IMG/VR virus record: IMGVR_UViG_3300037502_001698
Span: 1 to 39,677 of that record
Length of the DNA stretch: 39,677 bases
Strand: one strand, 5' to 3'
From: a virus
This document shows positions 13,291 through 19,845 of this stretch, in pieces. Positions within the stretch are counted from its first letter, which is position 1. Each line of letters begins with the position of its first letter. The notes under the pieces were generated by a model. It searched no databases. It saw only the letters and a program-made list of their open reading frames with translations, and was not told where the DNA came from. The position numbers and the translations under genes were made by a program.

Positions 13291-13795
13291 GAAACCGTTC
13301 AATGAACGGTACAAGTTGATGGGTGACACGGCGGAACATCGGTTTCAGGAATGGGCTGCAACAAACGGTATGCAATATGCTGTATATGGTTTGCGTCGGC
13401 CCAATATTCCTGTGTATTATTTACCACCGTTCGTAAGATATACACCAGATTTTGTGGTTCGTCACGGTTTGATGGAGGTGCAAGGTTGTGGTCGGGATCA
13501 GACAATCAAGTTGAAGCATGACAAATTGTGGGCGTTGAAAGAATGGAATAAATCTATTCCTGTCTACATGTGGCTGTGGAATCAAACTTGGGATCAGATT
13601 GGTGTCACAAATATGGATACTATTTTTGATCTTACTTTGGAAAGTGCTCGGACAGATGATCTTCGGATTGATGGTTTGTTTGATGGTGACAAACCGTATG
13701 CCAGTATTCGTTGGGACATGTTGATGGACCATCCAGGCACGTTTGGGAACTATCAAACATGGTCAATGTTCATCCGAAAGGATGAACGACCGTGA
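13271..13795 (+). CDS. PD-(D/E)XK-like protein, possible endonuclease
   Basis: ATG 13271 follows GAGGAAG; an upstream in-frame start at 13235 lacks a good site. The 174-residue product has HRFQEWAATNG, then VRYTPDFVVRHGLMEVQGCG (about residues 56-75), which resembles the PD...ExK core of restriction-like endonucleases with Gln in place of Lys. KLKHDKLWALKEWNKSIPVYMW follows, the usual helix and strand after the core. It lies two genes after RusA, so a role in recombination or DNA-end processing fits. The altered third catalytic residue makes activity uncertain. Confidence 0.6.
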   Translation: MHRTFSEKPFNERYKLMGDTAEHRFQEWAATNGMQYAVYGLRRPNIPVYYLPPFVRYTPDFVVRHGLMEVQGCGRDQTIKLKHDKLWALKEWNKSIPVYMWLWNQTWDQIGVTNMDTIFDLTLESARTDDLRIDGLFDGDKPYASIRWDMLMDHPGTFGNYQTWSMFIRKDERP

Positions 13796-14208
13796 AGTTC
13801 GGATATCGGGACAAAGTAGACCGAGCCGAAATCCCGTACTCCCCAGGCGACGCACCAGGATTCCACGACCCGTCACGACGCATGTACAGGCAGCATCACG
13901 TACCCGACAACGACTATCAGGCGTTGATGGAAACCATCCCAGGGGCCGATGTGCCGATGACCGCCCAAGAACGGGAAGCGGACTGGTTGCTGTTCCAAGA
14001 AAAACTGGAGGCGGCAGGATTGACGGAACGGGAACGTATCGTGGTTGACTGTGTGGTGATGGGGGGCATGTCACTGTCACAGACTGCTATTGTTGTTGCC
14101 CAGGCTGAAGGACTCAATAAGGCTCCAGCTAAAATGGTTGTCGCCCGATGCCGCGATCGGGCGTTAGAAAAGATTCGTAACGTGTTTACTTCTTGGGAGG
14201 ATCAGTGA
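13792..14208 (+). CDS. Sigma-region-4-like DNA-binding protein
   Basis: GTG 13792 overlaps the previous stop. The N-terminal half (residues 1-75) is basic, then acidic, with no motif. The C-terminal LTERERIVVDCVVMGGMSLSQTA...AKMVVARCRDRALEKIR (about 82-129) follows the helix-turn-helix pattern of sigma70 region 4: LTxREr, then a long helix-turn-helix, then a final RxRALxKIR. Phage proteins of this type can act as late-gene activators or as terminase-like DNA-binding proteins. No sigma region 2 is present, so it is not a complete sigma factor. Confidence 0.65.
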   Translation: MKFGYRDKVDRAEIPYSPGDAPGFHDPSRRMYRQHHVPDNDYQALMETIPGADVPMTAQEREADWLLFQEKLEAAGLTERERIVVDCVVMGGMSLSQTAIVVAQAEGLNKAPAKMVVARCRDRALEKIRNVFTSWEDQ

Positions 14209-14669
14209 GTATTGATAACGATTATGTGCGGGACAGTTGGGAGTGGGCTGTGTCACGTATCATTGTGGCCCACGAACTCGATATGCACACGTCGAACAAG
14301 ACGATGTTTCGTGACTTGTATCGGGCTTCTATGTGGCCTGTGATGGCACGTAAAGCGTGGACTGAATATAATCTGTCTGCTGAGGTGCCGTTGCAGGCAC
14401 ATGATTTGATTCGGTTGTTGGCGAAGAAGCAGCATGATTATGGTCATGCGAACATTATGGAGCATGGTCAGCATGGTGTGGCGATCCGTTTGTGGGACAA
14501 GATTGCACGCTACGACAATCTGCTTAGGCGTGGTGTTGATCCTGAGAACGAGTCGTTGTTGGACACGTTGATGGATATCATCGGGTATTGTGTTATCTGG
14601 TTGATGTTGGCGAATAACACGTTTGTGTTGCCGTTGGCTGCGGACATGCCACGGGGGCGTGGCCGATGA
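14205..14669 (+). CDS. DUF1599/Nmad1-type protein
   Basis: GTG 14205 is supported by GGGAGG; upstream TTG 14193 is less likely. The 154-residue product contains LLAKKQHDYGHANIMEHGQ (about residues 71-89), followed by G-V-A-I-R-L-WDKIARYDNLL and ESLLDTLMDIIGYCVIW (about 122-138). This order, KQxDYGxxNI then R-xxDKxAR then D-xxxDIxGY, is that of the DUF1599 family, also called nucleotide-modification-associated domain 1. Its biochemical role is not settled. No thymidylate-hydroxymethylase or other base-modifying enzyme is visible nearby. Confidence 0.75.
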   Translation: MSIDNDYVRDSWEWAVSRIIVAHELDMHTSNKTMFRDLYRASMWPVMARKAWTEYNLSAEVPLQAHDLIRLLAKKQHDYGHANIMEHGQHGVAIRLWDKIARYDNLLRRGVDPENESLLDTLMDIIGYCVIWLMLANNTFVLPLAADMPRGRGR

Positions 14670-14929
14670 TCTATGAGGATGAACGAGGCGAACTAATCGA
14701 CATCCCAGTCAACGAAATCCGTGGCGAAAAAACCCTACAGGACGGGTCCACCCGATTCAAATTTATTGGTGGCCCATACCATGACATGATCTTCCGTGTC
14801 TACCCGCCATACGATGTGATACACTGGCCCGACGGCACCACCTACGAGTTGCACCCACCCTTGAATTTGAAGAAGTCATCGAAATGGGTGTACGTCTATA
14901 ATCCGCAATTTGAAAGGCAAACAGCATGA
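14666..14929 (+). CDS. Unknown small protein (87 aa)
   Basis: ATG 14666 overlaps the previous stop (ATGA). The 87-residue product looks beta-rich, with YHDMIFRVYPPYDVIHWPDGTTYELH. No motif is recognised. It is coupled to the following gene by ATGA at 14926. Confidence 0.7.
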   Translation: MIYEDERGELIDIPVNEIRGEKTLQDGSTRFKFIGGPYHDMIFRVYPPYDVIHWPDGTTYELHPPLNLKKSSKWVYVYNPQFERQTA

Positions 14930-15153
14930 ACAACAATGAACTCGCATTCCAAACCTTGGCAGCAGAAGTACGGCACTGGTTGAACCATAAACAAACCACT
15001 TTGTGGGCGAACTGGATTATCACTGATCCAGCAGGCGCACAAGCGGCTGCTGAATGGTTCGCCAGTGAAATGCAATCCTTCACCCAACATCGGATGAACA
15101 ACCCGTGGAACACCCGTGACCTGAGTGATCCCAGGTGGGATGTGGTAGCTTGA
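14926..15153 (+). CDS. Unknown small protein (75 aa)
   Basis: ATG 14926 overlaps the previous stop. The 75-residue product is helical, with several Trp residues (HWL, LWANW, EWF) and a polar C-terminus. No motif is recognised. It may be followed directly by a short gene starting at TTG 15150. Confidence 0.7.
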   Translation: MNNNELAFQTLAAEVRHWLNHKQTTLWANWIITDPAGAQAAAEWFASEMQSFTQHRMNNPWNTRDLSDPRWDVVA

Positions 15154-15302
15154 CCCGATACGAGATGTGTGAACTGTACGACCAGTTGAAAGAACTGGAA
15201 CAACATTTGAAGGATGCTGGTGCGCCACGCACCATCACCGCACGAGCACACAACGCTTTACTCGCTGTGAACTGGGGGATAGATCATGCCAACCGCAAGT
15301 GA
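15150..15302 (+). CDS. Probable small helical protein (50 aa)
   Basis: TTG 15150 overlaps the previous stop (TTGA), with GGTGGGA about 10 bp upstream; ATG 15165 is an alternative. The 50-residue product is a single helical, charged stretch (CELYDQLKELEQHLKDAG) and ends RK. The frame overlaps the next gene by 17 bp. It fills an otherwise empty 130-bp gap in a gapless operon, which supports it. Confidence 0.55.
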   Translation: MTRYEMCELYDQLKELEQHLKDAGAPRTITARAHNALLAVNWGIDHANRK

Positions 15303-15693
15303 CATGCCAGACTGGTGGGAACAGGTGTTCAACCAGAAAGAAGCAGAACAGTTGGAACGGACAGCCCGACAAGTCATGTTCATCCACGAGGAACATGAAG
15401 AAGAACGAGATATCCCGATCCCAAACGATTTCGTAGAAATCTCAATGTATGTTCCCGTCGACCATTTCTATGACATTCTGACTGGTATCCGTAACGCAAT
15501 CGCTTACACGCCACGTGACAGTGCCTGGCATGATTTCTTGTGGCTGTTCGGTGAATGTTTGGCCCTGGAGTATGTGGACAACGATCCGTTGTGGGACACA
15601 CCTGAGAACCCGAATGATCCGTTGGGTAACTTGTTGGCAATGTTTTTGCCTGAACCTGACGGGTCAGGGGAACATCCGTGGGGAACCTATTAG
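15286..15693 (+). CDS. Unknown acidic protein (135 aa), last gene of the + arm
   Basis: ATG 15286 follows GGGGGAT by 6 bp. The 135-residue product is acidic, with an E-rich helix (about residues 18-45) and a C-terminal Pro/Asp-rich tail. No motif is recognised. Its stop is followed by an operator-like palindrome and then a strong terminator, so it ends the rightward transcription unit. Confidence 0.75.
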   Translation: MPTASDMPDWWEQVFNQKEAEQLERTARQVMFIHEEHEEERDIPIPNDFVEISMYVPVDHFYDILTGIRNAIAYTPRDSAWHDFLWLFGECLALEYVDNDPLWDTPENPNDPLGNLLAMFLPEPDGSGEHPWGTY

Positions 15694-15702
15694 GCCCCGA
15701 TG

Positions 15703-15715
15703 TTTATGACATAAA
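15703..15715. promoter_or_regulatory. 13-bp palindromic site just before terminator
   Basis: TTTATGACATAAA, exact match, 10 bp after the last + strand gene and 2 bp before the terminator stem starts. It is too far from any start codon on the + strand to control initiation there, which fits a stoperator-like role. Confidence 0.7.
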
Positions 15716-15717
15716 CA

Positions 15718-15746
15718 AGGAACCCCACCGCACTGGTGGGGTTCTT
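15718..15746. terminator. Terminator between converging arms
   Basis: AACCCCACC (15721-15729) pairs perfectly with GGTGGGGTT (15735-15743) around GCACT, and outer pairs extend it to about 12 bp. On the + strand it is followed by CTTGTCATTT, so U-runs are short. It lies where the two transcription units meet and may stop both. Confidence 0.75.
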
Positions 15747-15747
15747 G

Positions 15748-16011
15748 TCATTTACGGCCACGATTCCGAGCCCGATTCTTCCTAGCAGATTCAGCCACCA
15801 GACGGCCATCTTTCGTGTGCGACATGTCAGGTCCACCTTTACCCATGATGCCCCGTTTACGACGTGCCTTACCAAGCTCCGACCTGTACTCTCGTCGTTC
15901 CTCAGTGGAATGGTAGGCGGTGTCATAGGCTTTCTTTTTGGCGGCAGAACGTGGGTTTTTCCGATAGTTTGCAGCCGACTTTTTGGGGTTAGAAACCTTC
16001 GGGGGTGCCAT
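15748..16011 (-). CDS. Basic protein (87 aa), possible degenerate HNH-like
   Basis: This is the last gene of the leftward unit. The 87-residue product is extremely rich in Lys and Arg, with ELGKARRKRGIMGKGGPDMSHTKDGR then ARKNRARNRGRK. It resembles a common short phage protein in which KARRxxxKxG(K/R)GxDxxHxDG is followed by N-S/RNRSRx, a truncated HNH-like form. Here only SHTKDG remains, and no full HNH metal site is seen. It probably binds DNA or is a minor virion protein. It overlaps the next gene by 23 bp. Confidence 0.7.
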   Translation of the reverse strand: MAPPKVSNPKKSAANYRKNPRSAAKKKAYDTAYHSTEERREYRSELGKARRKRGIMGKGGPDMSHTKDGRLVAESARKNRARNRGRK

Positions 16012-16222
16012 ACACTGTTTCCTCTGGATCGTCGCTTAGAAACGATTCTACGGGCACCAGCGGGGCTGCTGGCAGGGTGGCGGCATCCACCGTAGGTGGT
16101 GCAGCGGCAACGACAGTTGCCAGAACGTGGTCACCTGTGCCGTCCTGCAAGGGGATGCGGAACTCGATGGTGGCGGTGTCGGCGTTGTAGACGACCTGGG
16201 CGATACACGGGTAGTTCATCAT
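15989..16222 (-). CDS. Unknown small protein (77 aa)
   Basis: The start is at 16222 (ATGATG), overlapping the previous stop (ATGA pattern). The 77-residue product has a strand-rich N-terminal half and an Ala/Pro-rich linker toward an acidic C-terminus. No motif is recognised. It follows the tail-fibre genes and may be a small fibre accessory. Confidence 0.65.
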   Translation of the reverse strand: MMNYPCIAQVVYNADTATIEFRIPLQDGTGDHVLATVVAAAPPTVDAATLPAAPLVPVESFLSDDPEETVYGTPEGF

Positions 16223-16842
16223 GACGCCTTTGTGAGCATCAGACCGAGAAATGCCATGTCGCCAGTGAATGTGTCGGCCACGTTGTCCGCTCGTCGTCCG
16301 AAGTAGAGCCCGCAGTATTGACCGACAACATTGGTGGCAGACGTGCGAACACGAGTTGCTTTGACCACATACTGGGCTGGGATTGTGTCAGTCGTATTGA
16401 CGTACCCGCCGTCAGGGCTGCTGAGCGTTTCACCGTCGCCAACCAACGCGACAGCGCATTCCAGGTAGACATCCCCAGTTCCACCGCTAACACTGTGGCT
16501 GTAGTAGGCATCGACGTGGAACGTTGCCCAATGCTCGGGGAGGTACACCGAGCCGACAACAAGTTCGACGGCGTCTGGATCGAATCGCCAAGCGACGTGC
16601 ATCGTGTAGAAGCGGGTAATGTCTGGCACTCCGTTACCGATTGCAAATTCGCCAGGCGAGACCCACAGTCGATCCATAGCTGAACGGGCCACGAACCTGC
16701 TGCTGAACTGGCTTCCCTGCGCCAACTCGTCAGCGGTGATCGACTTCGACACGTTCGGCGACCCGACATCGGTCACCAAAAACTGGTCACCGTTCGCCAG
16801 ATTCGCACCCGTCAACGCAGGCAACTGTGAAACCTTAGACAT
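16219..16842 (-). CDS. Probable tail-fibre or head-fibre tip protein (207 aa)
   Basis: ATG 16842 follows AAGGAG with 8 bp spacing; an in-frame GTG at 16851 is less likely. Residues 1-40 (KVSQLPALTGANLANGDQFLVTDV) resemble the adaptor strand seen at the start of many phage fibres, SxLPALTxxxLxxxDxxxVxD. The rest is beta-rich with Gly/Ser/Thr. It sits downstream of a lectin-domain fibre protein, which supports a receptor-binding or fibre role. It has no known catalytic motif. Confidence 0.65.
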   Translation of the reverse strand: MSKVSQLPALTGANLANGDQFLVTDVGSPNVSKSITADELAQGSQFSSRFVARSAMDRLWVSPGEFAIGNGVPDITRFYTMHVAWRFDPDAVELVVGSVYLPEHWATFHVDAYYSHSVSGGTGDVYLECAVALVGDGETLSSPDGGYVNTTDTIPAQYVVKATRVRTSATNVVGQYCGLYFGRRADNVADTFTGDMAFLGLMLTKAS

Positions 16843-16855
16843 AACACACACTCCT

Positions 16856-16891
16856 TATTCAAGTTCGATAAATCGTTATTCAAGTTCGATA
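16856..16891 (-). repeat. Tandem duplication around a stop codon
   Basis: TTATTCAAGTTCGATA (+ strand) occurs twice, 20 bp apart. On the - strand each copy reads ATCGAACTTGAATAA, so the last codons and stop of the fibre gene ending at 16876 are copied just downstream, out of frame by two. Confidence 0.8.
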
Positions 16892-18546
16892 GGTAAACCA
16901 GATTCATCCAACATTGGGGTACCATCCTCCAACTGGAGTAGATGAACCCAAGATGGGCTGGTTGTCACTTCATAGTATTGGGCGATGGCAATGATCTCGT
17001 CAACAGTCAGGGCACGACGGAACACTGCGACGGCGAGGACTTCCATGTCGGCGTAGGCAGTTGTCGCCACCTTCTGGAACCCAACCGTCAGAGGGCCAGA
17101 GTTCGCAAGTGTGCCTGTCGTCGTGTCGGTTGCAGGCGTGCCAGCAGTCCCGTTGACGTACTGAGTCAGACTATCTGCAGCGACGTTGCGGACCATTGCG
17201 AGCACCTGCAGCGAGCCAAGCGTGATTGCTCGGCTGGCGCTCTGCGACGCACCGGCGTCCTGGATGGTGGCGATGGCAGATGTGGCTGTCGAGTAGGTGA
17301 GGAAGTAACCAGTCGAGTCCCACTTCATCACGACTCGCTGGTCAGCTGCTGGCGTTCCCCACCTCCTTGCGACCGCCACCACCGTGAACGAGTCGGACGC
17401 CCCGAAGTCGAGCAGATCGTTGTCTGCGACCTCAAGGTAGTCGTCGGTGCCGAACAACACAACAGGACGAGTCACAGCAACCGACTTGCGGCCAGAAGTG
17501 GCCCGTAGAATCGTGCCAGTAGCAGCATTCACAGAATCCTCAACAAACGAAGTTTGATCCCCATCAAACAAATCGACCGACAAATTCGTGTCCAACACTG
17601 TCGTGCCGCCAGATGCGGCATTGTTGATGATGACACGGGACACTTTGCCAGCCAAAGGATAGCCAGAACCAGACTCACCAAACGAACCGATATTCGTCGT
17701 AGCATTCGTCACATACAACAAACCAGCAGTCTGCGTACCACTAGTGGTTGCCTTCGTCCATGACGATGGCAACACGGTCGGTGAACCAGTATCGGCAGCC
17801 TTATAGAATTCAATAGTGCCCGTAGCAGAATCACGAGTAATCTTCACCCAACCATATGACCCGTTAGGGAATGTGGTTGCATCAATAAACCCTGACTGTG
17901 TGTTCGCCTGCAAAACAGTCGTGTTAGCAGCATCACGAACATAATCCAAAATCAGTAGACGGTTAGAGATACGAACTATATAGGAACGTTGAGCAACACC
18001 ACCCAACGTCGTGTTCGTATATTTGGTGACAACAGCCTGGTTGACCGCAGCGTTACCCCAATCATCCAAAGCGACACGAGCAATAATCTCGAAACTATCA
18101 ACATCCAAAGCAGCACTGTCAGGGAATGTGACACTGTTCGCACCAACACCAGGGAGATACAAATAGTTCTCACCAGTGTGCGTCAACAGCTTCGGGAACG
18201 TGGATGCGGTGGAACCGTCACCACGTTGAGCATCCAGTGCGGAACCACCCCAACCAAGGTTCGGGATCTTCGTAGCCGACTCACTGACAGCATACGCATC
18301 CAACCACAAGACGGCATCATCCAACACACCGTTACCAGACCAATACATGTACTCGGCATCATTCAACGTGGCCGCATCAGGCACACGATCAAAATAGTAA
18401 TCCACCAAATCAACACCAGGATTACCGTCATCAACCTCGCCCATCCACCGATCATAAACATCGGTCACAGAATGAGTCGCATGAGTAACCCCATAACGAT
18501 TCGACAAGCGAAGCCAAATCCAATCATTCAAATACCTGAGAGTCAA
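16876..18546 (-). CDS. Tail fibre/spike with two lectin-like domains (556 aa)
   Basis: TTG 18546 with AAGGGGG upstream is the likely start, as no ATG comes earlier in frame. An N-terminal anchor (about residues 1-80) is followed by two concanavalin A/laminin G-like domains: about 125-320 (SVTFPDSAALDVDSFEIIARV) and about 355-525 (VLFGTDDYLEVADNDLLDFG). Both have the pattern of a strand with D-x-x-(D/S)F(T/E)(V/I) that starts such jelly-roll folds. Phage fibres with this architecture bind host-surface sugars. It ends in a 20-bp duplication at its stop. Confidence 0.78.
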   Translation of the reverse strand: MTLRYLNDWIWLRLSNRYGVTHATHSVTDVYDRWMGEVDDGNPGVDLVDYYFDRVPDAATLNDAEYMYWSGNGVLDDAVLWLDAYAVSESATKIPNLGWGGSALDAQRGDGSTASTFPKLLTHTGENYLYLPGVGANSVTFPDSAALDVDSFEIIARVALDDWGNAAVNQAVVTKYTNTTLGGVAQRSYIVRISNRLLILDYVRDAANTTVLQANTQSGFIDATTFPNGSYGWVKITRDSATGTIEFYKAADTGSPTVLPSSWTKATTSGTQTAGLLYVTNATTNIGSFGESGSGYPLAGKVSRVIINNAASGGTTVLDTNLSVDLFDGDQTSFVEDSVNAATGTILRATSGRKSVAVTRPVVLFGTDDYLEVADNDLLDFGASDSFTVVAVARRWGTPAADQRVVMKWDSTGYFLTYSTATSAIATIQDAGASQSASRAITLGSLQVLAMVRNVAADSLTQYVNGTAGTPATDTTTGTLANSGPLTVGFQKVATTAYADMEVLAVAVFRRALTVDEIIAIAQYYEVTTSPSWVHLLQLEDGTPMLDESGLPIELE

Positions 18547-18709
18547 ACCTCAACACCCCCTTGAAACCATTTGCACGATTCCCCGCATTACGACCAGACA
18601 CCCTTTGAGGTGAACCATCACAACAACTATCCTTATAGCCACAAGATGGGCAACGCCACCGACAAGCAGTCGGTGGATACAGTTCACCACAATTCAAACA
18701 TTCCGTCAT
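18524..18709 (-). CDS. Small zinc-ribbon protein (61 aa)
   Basis: ATG 18709 overlaps the endolysin stop (TGATG). The 61-residue product has CLNCG (Cys4 and Cys7) and CRWRCPSCG (about 16-24), two zinc-binding knuckles. Its end overlaps the fibre gene by 23 bp. The role is unknown; location between endolysin and fibre is unusual for a DNA-binding protein. Confidence 0.6.
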   Translation of the reverse strand: MTECLNCGELYPPTACRWRCPSCGYKDSCCDGSPQRVSGRNAGNRANGFKGVLRFDSQVFE

Positions 18710-19506
18710 CAAACAACCCGATAGCCCTTCAGGTCAGCAATATCGTAAATCGACTTCCAAGTTGCCTGATCCACAACACCCGACACAGGGAGCTTGAAAA
18801 ACTGTTGCCAGCTACGGACAGCATTCACCGTCTGCCCATTCACACCCATAATCCCATCAACCGCCAACCTGGCACCCATCAAATTATTGAGAGCACGCTG
18901 CAACACAAACACGTCAGGCCCCTGGACACGGGCACGCAACGTCATACGAGGCTGACGGGGATCATTGATTGCAGGCGGCTTCGGCGGCTGCGGAGGTTCA
19001 GGCAACACCCACACCCGCAGCTGACGGTTACCGTTCTTAGAACGTGCATCCGTAAACTCGAACGGTTGAACATGCCAAGCCTCTTTCAGATCAGAGAATT
19101 CACGGAACCCGAAACGCAACGCATTCCGTTTCATCCACGCTAGATCACCAACCAGATCGGCTGCAACCGCATACCCCTGATAGGCATCATCCTCATGATA
19201 TGAACGGCCAGGAGGCGCAGCATGCGCCATCCCTCTACGCAACCTGTATTTCTTTCCTTCAAACGTGCAACACGGAAACACGTTCGACACCTCGTGCCGT
19301 TGAAGAAACAGTTTGCGTTGCCCGTCAGCAGAACGGGCACCGCCACCAATACCAAGATCAGTACCATCAGCTTGAGCGGCATCAAACATGCCAACTAGAC
19401 GGCGACGAAACTCGGGATGCAACCTGTTCCACGCCCAAACCTTCTCCAACTCAGCCAACGTCAAACGTTTCTGCCAACTGTTATAACCATACAAATATTT
19501 GTTCAA
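18709..19506 (-). CDS. Endolysin: M15 peptidase plus peptidoglycan-binding domain
   Basis: The product has 265 residues. The catalytic domain of the VanY/M15 zinc peptidase type has GGARS (about 55-59), SYH with His104, the later AAD with Asp117, and KEAWHVQ with Glu142 and His145. The usual SxHxxGxAxD motif is stretched here by five residues. A Pro-rich hinge (about 168-180) leads to a peptidoglycan-binding-1 domain (about 190-260; GPDVFVLQRALNN, VDGIMGVNGQTVNAVRSWQ). M15 peptidases of phages cut the peptide of the cell wall. The likely start TTG 19506 overlaps the upstream stop. The holin-like gene is directly before it. Confidence 0.88.
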   Translation of the reverse strand: MNKYLYGYNSWQKRLTLAELEKVWAWNRLHPEFRRRLVGMFDAAQADGTDLGIGGGARSADGQRKLFLQRHEVSNVFPCCTFEGKKYRLRRGMAHAAPPGRSYHEDDAYQGYAVAADLVGDLAWMKRNALRFGFREFSDLKEAWHVQPFEFTDARSKNGNRQLRVWVLPEPPQPPKPPAINDPRQPRMTLRARVQGPDVFVLQRALNNLMGARLAVDGIMGVNGQTVNAVRSWQQFFKLPVSGVVDQATWKSIYDIADLKGYRVV

Positions 19507-19844
19507 GCCGCATCACCCCCAAAACTGTCGCCAACCAGCGTAACTCTCTTTTTACCAGGTTTCGTAACCTTCAAATCGACCTCAGCAACCATGTTAAACA
19601 ACAAATCCTGATTGTTCTGTAACCCCGTTACACGATCATTCAACAAATCCAACTTCGATTCGGTATACTCCCTATGGGCCATAATTGTGTCCAACATGAT
19701 CGACTGGTTATGTTGAATATTTGTTAACTGCTGTGTCTGCTCAGTGTGCTGCTGTGTGCTGGTTGCACGTGAGCGGCGCACCGTATACACGGTGCCCGCC
19801 AACAGGAGACAACTGGAGATTGCGGAAGCAATAATTGTTTCCAT
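19503..19844 (-). CDS. Holin-like protein with one membrane segment and coiled coil
   Basis: ATG 19844. The 113-residue product has an N-terminal hydrophobic segment, ETIIASAISSCLLLAGTVYTV (about 2-22), followed by basic residues and a coiled-coil region (about 45-90, SKLDLLNDRVTGLQNNQDLL). Placed immediately upstream of the endolysin, it fits a holin or a membrane scaffold of lysis. No second transmembrane segment is evident, so a class III-type or a non-holin accessory role is possible. Confidence 0.65.
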   Translation of the reverse strand: METIIASAISSCLLLAGTVYTVRRSRATSTQQHTEQTQQLTNIQHNQSIMLDTIMAHREYTESKLDLLNDRVTGLQNNQDLLFNMVAEVDLKVTKPGKKRVTLVGDSFGGDAA

Positions 19845-19845
19845 A

